Made by a program: the position numbers and the translations under genes. Below, piece by piece: positions 33,080 through 45,490 of a DNA stretch of 64,000 nt. The stretch is from Nemophila menziesii (lineage: Eukaryota > Streptophyta > Magnoliopsida > Boraginales > Hydrophyllaceae): the NCBI GenBank assembly GCA_029959085.1, contig JARWIR010000017.1:26226144-26290143 (forward strand), given 5' to 3'. Each line of letters starts with the position of its first letter. Positions within the stretch are counted from its first letter, which is position 1. Under the pieces are notes generated by a model. It was given only the letters and a program-made list of their open reading frames with translations, made no database searches and was not told the DNA's origin.

Positions 33080-34110
33080 AAGGCCATAAAATATTTTTAA
33101 AATTACACTTAAACCCCTACAATTACTCTAAATCACTAAAAGGCCCCAAAGTTATCTAAAAAGTTCACTAAGGCTCTAAAATATTTTTAAAATTAAAGTT
33201 AAACCCCCGCAATTAATCTAAATTACTAAAAGACCCCTAAGTTATCTAAAAAGTCCACTAAGGACCTAAAATATTTTTAAAATTACACTTAAACCCCTAC
33301 AATTAATCACTAAGAGACCCCTAAGTTATATAAAAAGTCCATCAAGGCTCTAATATTTTTTTAAATTACACTTAAACCCCTGAATTAATCTAAATTACTA
33401 AAATTCCCCTAATTTATCTAAAAAGACCACTAAGGCCCTAATTTTTTTAAATTACGCTTAAACCCCTACAATTAATCTAAATTACTAAAACGACTTTACG
33501 TTATCTAAAAAGTCCACTAAGGCCCTAAAATATTTTTAAATTTACACTTAAACCCCTACGATTAATCTAAATTACTAAAAGTCCCCTACGTTATCTAAGA
33601 AGTCTACCAAGGCCCTAAAATATTTTTAAAATTACACTCAAACCCTTACAATTAATCTAAATTACTAAAAGGCCTCTAAGTTATCTAAAAAGTCCACTAA
33701 TCTAAATTACTAAAAGACTCCTAAGTTATCTAAATAGTTCACTAAGGCACTTAAATATTTCAAATTTACCCTTGAACCCCTACAATTAATCTACATTACA
33801 AATTTACCCCTAATATTTAAAATTATTACTTAAAACCCCCTAAATTATCTAAAAAAATCATATTTATCCCTAAATTATCTAAAAAAAAGTTTAATTTTTC
33901 CCTGTATTAATAAAAATTACAATTTACCCCTAATATTTAAAATAATTACAAAAAGGCCCCTAAATTATCTTAAAAGTTCATTTTTACCCCTAAATTGTCT
34001 TAAAAGTTTAATTTTACCCGTATTAGTACAAATTACAAAATTTACCCCTAATATTTTAAATAATTACTAAAGAACCCCTAAATTATCTTAAAAGGTCAAT
34101 TTTACCCCAT
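33080..34110. repeat. About 90-bp AT-rich tandem repeat
   Basis: At least seven units spaced about 90 bp (near 33101, 33191, 33281, 33367, 33451, 33541 and 33631). Each has TTACACTTAAACCCCTAC, then CTAAATTACTAAAAG and TTATCTAAAAAGTCCAC. Units degenerate towards 34110. It lies inside CACTA element 1. Confidence 0.85.
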
Positions 34111-34683
34111 AATATACCCCTACAATTATTTTAACTTACACATATACCCCTATATATTTTTAACTTACAAATATACCCCTACAATTATATTTCCTAAATT
34201 TAAACAATTACATTTCCTAACTTTAAACAATTATATTTTAACTTACAATTACATTTAAACAAAAAAAAATACACAAAAAAAGAAAAATAATAAACATATA
34301 ATAAACAAGTTAAATCTCCCCTATAAATTCGGAATTCAATTAAACATCAAATAGGAACAAAATATTTATTTTCTAGAAATGGAAAAAAACAAAAAAAAAA
34401 CAATGGGATAGATTACATACTTTGTTAGCCAAGTTTAATTGTTGTTAAGGAGATATTGAATCACCACCAATCAATAAAAAAAGTTAGTTCAAAGAAAAAA
34501 AATTCAATGAAATGGTGAGTAATAGTTAAAATTTATACCTTAACATATGTTATTATGGTGTTGTTGATGCTTGTCGTGGGTCGCTGAAGTGAGATGGGTG
34601 ATTGGTCAGAGTTTTTGTGAAGGGTTTAATGGAGAATTTTGGGTTTAATGAAGCTCGGTGAGTATTTATATTTTATAGATTGA

Positions 34684-34855
34684 TATTTAGAGAGGACAAG
34701 TGTCCTCGCTAAAGACGCGTGTCGTCGCTAAAGCGAAACCAAATGGACAGGCGGGAAGTTAAACCGCCAAAACGCGTGTCAAAAATTGTCGCACCAATCA
34801 TTAGCGATGACTTTGTCCTCGCTAAAGACTCTAGGTCTTTTGCGAGGACACAATA
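34684..34855. repeat. CACTA 1 internal block of subterminal-type repeats
   Basis: GTCCTCGCTAAAG, GTCGTCGCTAAAG and GCGAGGACAC copies like those at 30376-30640. It is placed between the accessory gene and the TNP2 remnant rather than at an element end. Confidence 0.7.
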
Positions 34856-35047
34856 TCCAATTGTTTTTTTAAATTACACATCCACTAAAATAAAATAGCT
34901 ATAATAATATTTTTAACACTAATTAATGGAAACAAACACAAAAAATCTAATAACAATCCATCCAATTACAATTAAAAATCAAAATCAAAAAATTTAACTT
35001 GAAATTAATTCAATAATATGACAAAATGATAAACACTCGCTAAACAA

Positions 35048-35278
35048 CTAATCAGTCTCGTACCCATCATCAACTATTAGGTTATCATCATCTTTATCGA
35101 TATATATAGTTTCCTCAACAGTCTCGTACTTAACTATCGTGTCATCATATACATTGTCATCGACTACAAAAATGTTTTCCGGTACAAGCTTAAAAACGGA
35201 AAGATCGATCTCTATCCCTTGTCCAAAAGTCAGTTGTAACAGCGGGTATTTCGAATCCAAGTTCGTATCAGCCAACAT
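35048..35278 (-). pseudogene. TNP2-like transposase, C-terminal scrap
   Basis: 76-codon acidic minus frame. It resembles in composition and position the tail that follows the DUF4216 domain in the second CACTA element (about 50830-51000). It is cut off at its N-terminal side by the LTR at 35331. Confidence 0.45.
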
Positions 35279-35330
35279 AATTGTGATCGGATCTGGACCA
35301 GTAGAAATCGATTATGCACCCCATAATTTG

Positions 35331-36850
35331 TGGTGTCGGTTAGGGCGTGATAAAAATAACGATAAATAAAGATGCAACTAAAACCCCAACCGAAGCATGT
35401 TACTCATTGCAAGTCATCGTACACAAGTTTTAATGATAAGTAGAATTCGTTTCTCAGAGACTAAGAAAGTTAGGAAGAACTTACGCAACATAGAGTGTAA
35501 ATAAGAAAGCTAGAATAATAATACGCTGGAAATAAAAGACTCTGAAATATTTGTTGGGCATTTAAGACTTTAACAATTAACTAAATAAAATACAGAAATG
35601 AAATAAATAAAGAGAAGAAGTAGTATGAGAGTTTAGTTCGAGATCTAGCAAGAAATCCCCACTAGCCGAGTGTTAATCTATTTATATAAAGGAGAATTGT
35701 GTGATATGAAATAGCCAGGATTCTATATTCCTCCTAACCCCCTTCCGAGTGGACTTAGGTGGAGACCTAACAATTACTAGGGGACTTGGGTAAAGGGACC
35801 CTGCGCAATGATCAGTGGTTAATCATAAACCCCGATGACTATTGAGTTAGGCAAGCCCTTCTGGATCACTACCGCACACTAGACGTTTATGTGGTGTTTA
35901 AATAATTAGACACCCATTCCGGGTGACCATCTAACTACTATTAAGGTAATCCTATATGTTGTACACCACAAGAACTACAGACAATAAATCAAAGCATATA
36001 AAAATAGAGTAAGCAACACTAATTTCAATTAAACGTAAAAGACATCTCAAATTAAAATAGATGTAAAAAAAGTCTAGGGTTCATACACATATTCTAATCT
36101 CAAGCCAAAATAGAATTAGTTCATACTAGAGAAAGAAAGAAAATAAATTACACATTTGAAGGATTGGAAATGCATGAATGGTTGCCCAATTCCTTCTGGT
36201 CTTTTCTTCTCTTGATGTAGGCTTCCTCATGGTCTTTTGATGATTAAGGAATGACCAAATATGATTTCTACAAGGTAGGAATGGGTATATATAGGCTCTT
36301 GGTCGAAATCAGGAGTAATCCCCAAGTTAAAGAGTTCAGATGTTACCAAATTCTGTATTCCTAACTTGTAGGAAGGGATACACCTTAGCAGATAGTGATT
36401 TGGTCATATCTCCTTCGTTACTTATCGGATTCTAACATTCTATATATGGAAACGACTGAGTTAAGAAGATCTAGTTGCTCATAGAAAAATATATTCCTAA
36501 TTTAATACTATTAGTCTACAGTAAATTAATTAGTGGACATATATGCAGTTTTGGCAGCTTCTTTACTTTCCAAAAATATCCGAACTTATCCTTTTTTACT
36601 TTTACTAAGGGATTTCCTTTACTTTCCTTTTCAAATCAGTTTAATTCGGTGTAATAGCTTCTATATACCTAAGTTCTACACAAATAACGCACAAATTACG
36701 GGCAAAAGCTCACAAAATAGCAAAACAACTAAAACTAGACAAGAAAGTGCAAAGTATGAATAAATGGGGAAAATCCTGAAATTAATAACTAAATAACCCT
36801 AAAATGATGTCTCAAGTATAGATTAATATATCAAAAATAGGGAGACATCA
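35331..36850 (-). repeat. gypsy 2 3' LTR
   Basis: 1520 bp. In plus sense it runs TGGTGTCGG... to ...GGAGACATCA, i.e. TGATGTCTCC...ACACCA in element sense. In element sense a G-rich tract (TTTGAGTTGGGGGTAT) directly precedes it. Homologous LTRs: 51759-53722, 60192-61730 and, more diverged, 56777-58330. Confidence 0.85.
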
Positions 36851-38367
36851 ATACCCCCAACTCAAAGTTGTATCGTCCCGATACAATAAAGATAAGAACA
36901 GTAGGGTAGTCAACAATAAAAATAGAAGAAGAAGAATAGAAAACAACATATGATCCTAGAGTAAAATATCTAAAAAGTCTCATATAGTAATGCTAAAGAA
37001 ATAATTCACAAATATGCTTAATATACACATAATCAACAATCTATAAATTCAAGTCTAGATTAACTTCACAATGCCAGAAGGAGAGGTCTTTAACTCAGTT
37101 TGTGTTAACAACTATAGGGTGATCACATGTCCTAATATAGTATCAAATGTTCCACCTATCTATTCCCTGATTGTTCAATTGTTCCTCCACCAAGTAGCTA
37201 TAAATCCTAAGGTATTTATGTTATAACGTGGCTTAGGGACAATATGATATATTTGGAGAATGGAAAGTGAGATTTTGGCTCTCTCCTCACATTCCATCAA
37301 CGAATCTCCCTAGAGCTTAAGTTTCACTCGAAATTGTTCTCACTCAACCCAGTTTTGATGCTTTAATTTGCATCCCCAAATAACCCAATAAAGCTTTTTA
37401 TGATGACTACATAACAACTTCTACTTTGCCGGTCCAAATTTTTTAAATCTTTTCATATATCTCTTTTCTTTTGATATCTAGCTATGACTCTCTTTTTAAT
37501 TTGAGATATCATGCTACTTTTTCATATTTATTTTCTTTTCATTTACTAAACCTTGGCAAAGGGTTACAATAATAACTCATCATCAATAATATCACAATTG
37601 CAATAAATTTCCAATTTCAATGTTTCCCAATGATGAAACGCACCACCCCAAACTCAAGCTCTAAAACAACTTGTCTTAGGTTTTGTGATTCGAGTGCGGG
37701 TCATTTGGGCAAGTCCTATAAACTAAGGGGTATGGATTGTAATGTGGCTAATAAAAGTCTTAGAAAGGCTTAGAGGGGCTAAGACGGATAATAATAATTA
37801 TAATAATCAAATAAAAGGGTGAGAAAGCTAAAAAGGCTTCAAGTGGCTTCAATATGAAAGAACTGCCTTATTCACTTTTCTAACTACCAGATTTCATTAC
37901 TTTTTCATTATTAGTTCATAGACAAGCGAGTTTTCAACTTATTTCAAACCTCACGATATACATACCGATTAACTATCCCTAAGTTCCAACTTGACACTTC
38001 ATATGCATTGCTTATTAATCTTCCCTATCTTTTACTTCATGTTTTCATACATGCATACTAAACATATTTGTAACATCAGTTCAAAAACATACTACTTACT
38101 ATTAATGACTTAATTAAAACATGCTCAATAGGTACATTCACCATATTCTTTGCCAATTCTAACCCTAAATTTTTTTAAATTTTAGCAAAAACAAAAAGGA
38201 AGATGAGGACATGAATCCCAACCACAAACTCAAAAGTGGGTCGTGTCCCCGCAACTCGATAAAAGACTCAATAAAGCAATAAATTTAAACTAAACTAAAC
38301 TAATTTATATAAGCAATCACGGATAAGGATTAGAACGTGGTACCTTGCCATGAAGCATCATTTTCCA
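36851..38367 (-). other. gypsy 2 non-coding DNA next to the 3' LTR
   Basis: Starts with the polypurine tract. The remainder is AT-rich with no recognised coding frame. Confidence 0.6.
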
Positions 38368-38783
38368 TTACTCTTCTGAAGGAGAATCATTATCTATATC
38401 CAATTCTTTTGTAACTTTGTTCATCACGTATCCCACCCTTAGAATTTGCACCCAGCAGGACATGTACTTGCTGTTTAAATTATCGACCTTTTCTATCAAT
38501 GTAACTGCCCATGCTGGTGGTGTGGATACACTTTCTGATTTGTCATTAAGATTTGAAGATGAACCTTGATCTTGGATTGGTTTCTTTGCTTTAGGCCTTG
38601 CTCGTACGCTCATTCTCTTTGTCTTTTTTTGTAGTGGTTGTGCTTTTTCCTCGATCTTTGGCTTCTTTTCAATAGGCTCATCAAGATCAGTGGCCTTTTC
38701 TTTTGTATCTCCGAGCAAATTCTTGTTCTTTCCTAAGATTTAACACTTCCTCTTGTAATCCATAACATCTGTATTGTTAGTCA
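38368..38783 (-). pseudogene. gypsy 2 extra ORF downstream of integrase
   Basis: The 116-codon minus frame is Lys-rich (KKPKIEEKAQP, KKTKRMSVRARPKAKK) and ends acidic. Upstream, an ATG at 38783 opens the same frame but a TAA follows 14 codons later. It lies between integrase and 3' LTR, where Athila-type elements carry an additional ORF. There is no membrane segment or signal peptide, so nothing supports an envelope function. Product unknown. Confidence 0.5.
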
Positions 38784-39174
38784 TCTTTGTTTAACCAACA
38801 ACTCAAGTTGCACCAAGTATAGAATAAAGTTATGGAAGATTGATGTGTCTTGAGTTTGTTGCTTGGATGAATGATTATCAATAATAAAGGAAGGAATAAT
38901 TGATTTGTTGTTGGAAGAAATATTGAAAACTTGATAATATTTGGTGTTTTGTGGTGTTGTGTAATGGATTTGATGAAGAATATGTGTTTATGGAAGATGG
39001 AGGAAAGATTTGATGATGTTGTTGTGTTTGTTTGAAGGTTTAATCAAGTTTCAAGGTGTATTTGTAGGGTTTGGGTCTGAAAAATTTCGTGTTGAGAAGG
39101 TTAGAAGAGGCTAGGATTAACTCTTGTAAGGTAAGAATTCAATTAGGAATCAAATTCCTCTCTTCAAACCGCCT

Positions 39175-39606
39175 CATGCAGTGTACCGGACAGATCCTGC
39201 GGTGTACCGTAGGTTACATCATGCTACCTTGGCGACAGGTCTTTGCGTTTGACAAGACGGTATGGTCTTGTTGACTCTCGGTATTGACCCTGATATCCTT
39301 ACCGTTGTGACGGTTTCTTGATGGCGTGGTGCACCGGACGTACCATGCGGTGTACCAGATGAAAGTTCTATTTTTGGACCGTGGCGACGGTCTTGTGCAC
39401 TTGACGATACGGGTCCCTATACCTTCTTCTCGACACTTCACCTGATTTACACACCGTTGTGACGGGTTTCCCCCATGCGGTGCACCGCAGAGGTCATGCG
39501 GTGTACCGCAAAAATCCACTGAATGACACCGTTGGGACGGTTTTGCGCACGTGTGGACACAACATGTAGGGTGAGGTGCACCGTATATAGGGCGTGGTTT
39601 ACCGCA
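39175..39606. repeat. Tandem array with paired GGTGYACCG palindromes
   Basis: Pairs of GCGGTGTACCG / GGTGCACCG about 20 bp apart start near 39180, 39326, 39477 and 39573, a period of about 149 bp for the first three. CCGTTGTGACGG-type sequences lie between them. Same position and design as the GGTATACCG array at 61-335. Confidence 0.78.
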
Positions 39607-39777
39607 CCAAGCTGCTAGTTTGCATAATTTACCCCCTCTTTTGACCCCAAACTCATTTCCTGCACAATAACACACTACCTTTCTCTCCTATTAGCTTGTA
39701 AACACATTAAAAATATACACTAACTTAAAATTATACACTACAAAACATAAAACTAACTAAAAAGAAATTAAAACAAG

Positions 39778-39850
39778 GGGTGTCTCCCAAGAGCACTTCT
39801 GTTTAACGTCTTTCAAAGTTAGACGTGTACCTCGGGTTAAGCGAGTTCTT
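39778..39850 (-). repeat. Block shared with gypsy element 1
   Basis: GGTGTCTCCCAAGAGCACTT...GTTTAACGTCTTTCAAAG is nearly the same as 497-565. It follows the integrase end in element sense. Confidence 0.8.
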
Positions 39851-39928
39851 GGAGATGTAATGTCTCCTCTCTTCCGAAGTCCTCACTGTCATGGTATAAC
39901 TTTAACCGATGACAATTCACCATGAAGG

Positions 39929-41171
39929 TCATTTGCTCGGTTGGATGTTCAATTTCGATTGCGCCATACGATATGTGACTTTTGTAACTACATAAGGTCC
40001 TCCGCAACGGGACTTAAGCTTACCCGGATAGTTCGATAATCTTGAATTGTATAAGATCATTTTCTGTCCTCTCTCGAACCTCTTTGGACGAATCCGATTA
40101 TCATGCCATCTTTTTGTTTTCTCCTTATAGAGGCGCGAATTATTATAGGCATGAAAACAAAACTCATTTAACTCACTCAACTGCATCATCCTTCGCTTAC
40201 CCGCAAACTCTACGTTCAGATTTAGATCTTTAATAGCCCAAAAAGCACGAGATTCAATATCGATAGGAAGATGACAAACTTTGTGGTAGACCATGCGATA
40301 GGGAGATGCCCAACTGGTGTTTTGAATGTTGTTCAGTAAGCCCAGAGAGCATCATCTAGTTTTAATGACCAGTCTTTCCTCGTTTTATTCACGGTCTTCT
40401 CGAAGATAGATTTGATCTCTCAGTTAGAGACCTCGGCTTGACCGTTAGTTTGGGGATGATAACTTGTTGAAGTGCGGTGTCTCACCCCAAGCATACAAAG
40501 GGCAGCTCTCAATTAAAAGTTTATAAAGTGGGTACCTTTATCGCTAATTAGAACACGTGGCGTACCATGTATTGAAAATATATTTGATTTAAGGCATGAA
40601 ATGACTGTCTTGGCATCGTTCTTTGGTGTTGCCACTGCTTCTACCCACTTTGATACATAATATACTGCTAGCAAAATATAAAGATTACCATGGGAAGAGA
40701 TGAAAGTCCCATTAAATCTATACCCCATACATCAAAGATTTCGACTTCTAAAACATTGTTGAGTGGCATCTCGTCTCTTTTTGATATATTGCTAGTAAAT
40801 TGGCACTTTGACAAGCCTGGACGAATTGATGACAGTCTTTGTGTAGGGTAGGCCAATAGAATCCGGATTAAAACGATTTTATCGCTCTTGAAATGGACAC
40901 CATATGGTGAACCATGACAACTTGAAATGATCATCCTTGTTTCGCTCTCATAGACGCATCTTCTAATAACTTGGTCACTACAAACTTTGAAGAGGTAGGG
41001 CTCATCCCAAAAGAATTGTCTTGCTCTATGGCTTGACCTCTTTCGCTGTTGTGAATTGAAATCCGTAGGGAATACACAACTCACTATGCGTTTAGCTATA
41101 TCTACATACCAAGGAACAAACACATCTTTAATAGTAAAAAGTTGTTCATCAGGGAATACCTCTTTGACCAA
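39929..41171 (-). pseudogene. gypsy 2 integrase
   Basis: Three frames. 41171-40668 has the HHCC-type zinc region (VRRCV...CHGSPYG) and DVWGIDLMG with the first catalytic Asp. 40728-40513 continues the core (YVSKWVEA, then ISDKGTHF with the second Asp). 40294-39929 is the C-terminal part (KEKTKRWHDNRI, LSNYPGKLKSRCGGPYVV). The part around the catalytic Glu at 40300-40510 is broken. Confidence 0.83.
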
Positions 41172-41243
41172 TTTAGGTCCTTTGTTGACATCAAATCCTT
41201 TGAGCCTGGATAGATGATCAGCTACCTGGTTCTCGCACCCTTT

Positions 41244-41621
41244 TCAGTCTCGGATATCAATGTCAAATTCTTGTAGCAACAGTACCCATCTGATAAGACG
41301 CGGCTTATCGTCCTTTTTTGCCATAAGATACTTAATTGCTGAATGATCCGTGTATACGATAGTTTTCATTCCATGCACATAGGAACGAAACTTATCAAAA
41401 GCATATGCTACATCTAATAACTCTTTCTCCGTTACTGTATAGTTTAATTGGGCAAAGTTAAAGGTCTTACTTGCATAATATATCGTGTGGAAGATATTCT
41501 CTTTCCTTTGGCCTAACACAACACCCATGGCGTGATCACTTGCATTGCACATAATTTCAAACGGAGCGTTCCAATCCAAAAGTATGACAATCAGTGTGGA
41601 AACGAGATTCTCTTTAATCAT
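41244..41621 (-). pseudogene. gypsy 2 RNase H
   Basis: The frame carries the gypsy RNase H pattern: [47 protein letters not shown] and [12 protein letters not shown]. It is intact over its length but separated from RT by a stop. Confidence 0.87.
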
Positions 41622-42466
41622 AAAAACGATTCAAGATATGTGTCATTAAAATTGAAGGGAGTATCCTGCTCAAGTAAAGGAAAAAACGTCTTGGCAATCT
41701 TGGAGAAATCTTTAATAAACCTTCGATAAAATCCCACATGACCCAAGAAACTTCTAAGTCCTTTCACAGAAACCGGAGGTGGTAAGGTTTTTATAACTTC
41801 AATTTTAGCACGATCAACCTCCATTCCTGCACTCGATACTTTATGTTCTAAAACAATCCCTTCTCGAATCATGAAGTGGCATTTTTCCCAATTAAGAACA
41901 AGATCTGTTTCTTTACATCGCAGAAGTACCTTTTCAAGATTGTTGAGGCACTCATCAAAACTATCTTCACATACCGAAAAATCATCCATAAAAACTTCTA
42001 AGTATTTATCAATCATGTCCCCATCATACACCTCTGGTACGTGGCGGGTGCATTGCATAACCCAAACGTCATCCTTCTATAAGAAAAGGTGCCAAACGGA
42101 CAAGTGAAAGTTGTTTTGTGTTGATCACCTAGATCTACACAAATCTGATTATAGTCTGAATATCCGTCAAGGAAGCAGTAATACTCTCTTCTTGCAAGCT
42201 TGTCTAACATTTGATCGATGAACGGTAAAGGGAAGTGATCTTTCTTTGTGGATTTGTTGAGCTTGTGGTAATCCATGCATACTCTCCACCCATAACGTTT
42301 CTTGATGGAATGACTTTGTTTTGATATTAAGGATGGTAGTAATACCTCCTTTCTTTGGAACACATTGTACTGGACTAACCCACTCAATACTCGCAACCAG
42401 GAAGATAATACCCATATCTAATAACTTAATCACCTCTTTTCTTACCACTTCCTTCATTGCTGGCAT
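41618..42466 (-). pseudogene. gypsy 2 reverse transcriptase
   Basis: Overlapping frames hold the N-terminal blocks (VRKEVIKLLDMGII, VQCVPKKGG; WRVCMDYHKLNKSTKKDHFPLPFIDQMLD; CPFGTFSYRRMTFGLCNAPATYQRCM) and the catalytic block with FMDDF at about 41975 followed by LRSFLGHVGFYRRFI. Two frame changes (near 42050 and 42320) inactivate it. Confidence 0.87.
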
Positions 42467-43081
42467 AAGTCTTCTTTGCCCCTCTATAGAACGCCATCCT
42501 TCATCTTCAAGAATGATTTTATGTTGGCAAATGGCAGGACTAATCCCCTTTATATCAGCTATAGTCCAACCAATTGCTTCCTTGTTAGCTCAAAGCACAC
42601 GTAGTAACTTATCTTCTTGAGGACCTGAAAGGTTAGCAGAAATAATAACATGCAAAATTTTGTTAGTACATAAATACACAGAATGCAAATGAGCTTGAAA
42701 CGGTTTTTCTTCAAGAACAGGTGGACATATGATAGATGGTTTCTTCATTGGTTTAATGTCTCCTGCTTCTCGAAGTTGTTCACAAAATCTTGCTTTTGGT
42801 CTACTGTCATATGAATCAAGAGCAACAACTTCTTCTGCTACCTCGTCATATATTTCTGGAGATTCAAGTGCTAAGGCTGCTGTTAGAGTGTTATCAAAGC
42901 TTGATTCATTAAAAACCTCTTGTGTATTGTTGCGCATGACATCTATTTTAAATCATTCATATTTTGTATCTGGATATTTCATAGCCTTAAACACATTGAA
43001 TCGTACCTGTTTGTCTTGGACCCTCATGATCAATTCAACATTCTCAACATCTATTAGTGTACGCCCCATGGCTAAGAATGG

Positions 43082-43585
43082 TCAACCTAAGATGATGGGG
43101 GCATTCTTATCAGCGTCGTAGTCAAGAATAATAAAAACACAAGGAAATATAAAACTACTAGCTTTAACAAAAACATCTTCAATTTTACCTACTGGTTGGG
43201 AGAGGGAGCGATCCGCCATTTGTAATAGTATTGAAGTAGGTACCACCTCTCCTATGTTGATCTTATCGAACAGGGACTTTGGCATGAGATTGATACTCGC
43301 GCCTAAATCACATAAAGCTTTCCCGGTCCATCCTTTTCCAATAGCAATAGGAATTGTAAAACTTCTGGGATCTTGTAGCTTTGATGGAAACTTGCTTTGA
43401 CATATAACACTACACTCCTCAGGTAATCCATTCAATTCCCCAGTTTCTAAGCTTTGTTTGTTAGAAAGAATGTCCTTTATGAACTTCAGATATTTTGACA
43501 TTCTCTTGAGAGCTTCTACAAACGGTATGTTGATATCTAACTTCCTCACCATGTCAAGGAACTTCTTGAATTTTTTTTTTGACAC
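43082..43585 (-). pseudogene. gypsy 2 gag end and aspartic protease
   Basis: 167-codon frame. The gag tail (KLDINIPFVEALKRMSKYLKF) leads into a retropepsin-like domain with CDLGASINLMPKSL as active site and PCVFIILDYDADKNAPIILG near the end. Uninterrupted itself, but the upstream gag is missing. Confidence 0.82.
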
Positions 43586-43699
43586 GTGATGGTATTGTTC
43601 ACCACTGAGCTTTTCTTCTTTACTGGTATCTTTTCCGTAGAGACACTCTTTGGTTCAATTATCTCTTCAATTTTATCTTCAACTGTTTCTTCAACCACA

Positions 43700-44000
43700 T
43701 CTTCAGGAATAGGGGTGGAGAATGGCCCACGAATGGCGGTGGTACAGTAATAGACGTACCCAAATTCGCCACATACACTTGCATAGGAGCAAAAAAAATT
43801 AGAAAAGAAAACATGAATAGATCTAAAGGTGGTTACCTGAAGATTGTGGATAATGGTCCACAGTGGCGGCTTGGGCAGGAGATCCGGCAGGATCTCAACA
43901 GATCTGCAGACGGGGGAGAATGGTCCACGGAGACGATGGGATTTTTGCGCTGGAAAATGGTCCACGGTGGCGGCAGTTTTCATGAACTTAGGCGAATTTC
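43700..44000. repeat. Four dispersed AATGGTCCAC repeats at the gypsy 2 truncation
   Basis: Related copies of AATGGYCCAC followed by a GGCGG-like stretch at 43721, 43852, 43919 and 43956. The sequence around them is GC-richer than its surroundings and is not gypsy gag. Origin unknown. Confidence 0.5.
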
Positions 44001-45115
44001 TTGTATGAGAAAGTGATGACAGAACAGAAAGAGAAGAGAGGTTTGGTTGTTGGTGGATGATTCGTTTTCATGTGAGTAAAGGGGTAAGGGAGATTTTTTG
44101 GGCTTTTTCTCCTTTCTAGTTGGATCCTAATAGAATAGTTAGTAGGAGGTCTTTGTTTACAAATGTGATAATTTATGAAGAATAAGGATAAGTTAGATAT
44201 TATGACATAATAAAAGAATTTTTCCCTTCTAATAACACCAAATTAGAAGGATTGAATATATAGTGTAATAAACTTTCTATTCTATATATTTCTAATTCAA
44301 ATAAAGAAGAAGATTGTTATTATATTTTAATATAATCTCATTTCTTCTAATTCTTCAATTCAAACAAATTTTCAAAACTTTAAAAGATAAATGTCGCTTA
44401 TTATTTTTATATTTTTAAGAAATGGGGCTGAACTGTTAACGTTGGATTCTACCTAAAAGATAACAACAAATAAAAATATAAGTTGATGAAGGCATGGGAC
44501 AATAAGATAATTATCATTCCATATATAGACATAGATATATAATAGGATATGCTGATTCATATTGCCTACTAAAACGAGAAACAAAGAAACGTGACCGATT
44601 TGAATAGAATCCAAGGGAGTTATGGTCGGCCTCAATTGAAAAGAAATCCATGTATATCCACTACACCCTAAAAGCTGAATGATAAAGCCGAATAATTATT
44701 GGAATGTAATGATAAATGTATCAACAATTTTAACTTTTTGTTCCATTGTCTAAAAAAAGAAAAACTGTTCACCATATTAGTATTTTATGTTCCACTACTA
44801 TTATAAATAAAAGGCGAATAATTTGATGTGATGTAATAGTGATTTTTGTTCACCATATTAGCATTATGTTCCACTACTATAATAGTAAAAGGCGAATAAT
44901 TTGATGTGATGTAATAGTAACAATATAATTTTGATGTTAGCAAGTATGATTTAGCATGATTGGAAAGACCTTATTTTAAAAAAATATATACATAATTCGA
45001 ATTCCTCTTTAAATATAAGCAATCAAATTCTGATTTAACTGAATTATAGATGAGAAGGTGTACACATTTCCGTAAGATTAGTCGAGATGCGAACAAAATA
45101 CATTGTTGTCTGAAA
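44001..45115. other. Intergenic with an 81-bp tandem duplication
   Basis: AT-rich. GTTCACCATATTAG...GATGTAATAGT occurs twice in direct order, starting at 44767 and 44848 and ending near 44928. No gene recognised. Confidence 0.6.
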
Positions 45116-45490
45116 CACCACTCGAGACGACATTTATCGTTGTTAGTGATCAAGAAATTAGTCACTAAAAACCAATGTAATCATTCACGACTACATGTTA
45201 TCATTGCTATATGATCGCTAGAATTTCGTCGATAGAGATCATTATTGAGAACTACGACATGATTAATCTTCACCAAAGTACATTGGCAATTATGACTACT
45301 AAAGTAGTCGTAATTGATAAATTTCTAGCGACTACATATTGTAGTCGTTATTCACATTTCTTAGCGACTACGAGGGTAGACGTTATAGTGTTGTATATGT
45401 CGAGGACATTTATGTCAACGCTAATGTATGCCTTATTCGCGACTACCTTGGTTCTATCATTGCGACTACTTTGTAGTCGCAAATGACTTT
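45116..45490. repeat. CACTA 2 subterminal repeats
   Basis: Many GCGACTAC / GTAGTCGC copies in both orientations (for example 45207, 45330-45347, 45363 and 45460-45480), including the palindromic GCGACTACTTTGTAGTCGC at 45462-45480. Confidence 0.72.

Larger units (their letters stand above)
30344..35330 (-). mobile_element. CACTA (En/Spm-like) element 1, truncated
   Basis: Starts CACTACTACGCGCGTC at 30344, followed by subterminal repeats, a minus-strand accessory gene remnant (30870-32540), AT-rich tandem repeats, a second block of the same short repeats (34684-34855) and the C-terminal scrap of a TNP2-like transposase (35048-35278). The gypsy LTR starting at 35331 cuts it; the right terminus was not found. 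Confidence 0.7.
35331..43990 (-). mobile_element. Ty3/gypsy retrotransposon 2, 5'-truncated
   Basis: Minus orientation: gag end and protease (43585-43082), RT (42466-41618), RNase H (41621-41244), integrase (41171-39929), a non-coding 3' part with palindrome array, an extra ORF (38783-38368), a polypurine tract and a 1520-bp 3' LTR. Domain order RT-RNase H-integrase and motif spellings fit the plant Tat/Athila-type gypsy lineage. No 5' LTR or primer-binding site was found; the upper end is at about 43990. Confidence 0.87.

Noticed and set aside
33080..34110. Regular repeats that could suggest a CRISPR array
   Set aside because: Head-to-tail AT-rich satellite without repeat-spacer structure, in a plant transposon.
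42729..43121. 130-codon plus-strand frame
   Set aside because: Antisense to the gypsy 2 protease-RT linker.
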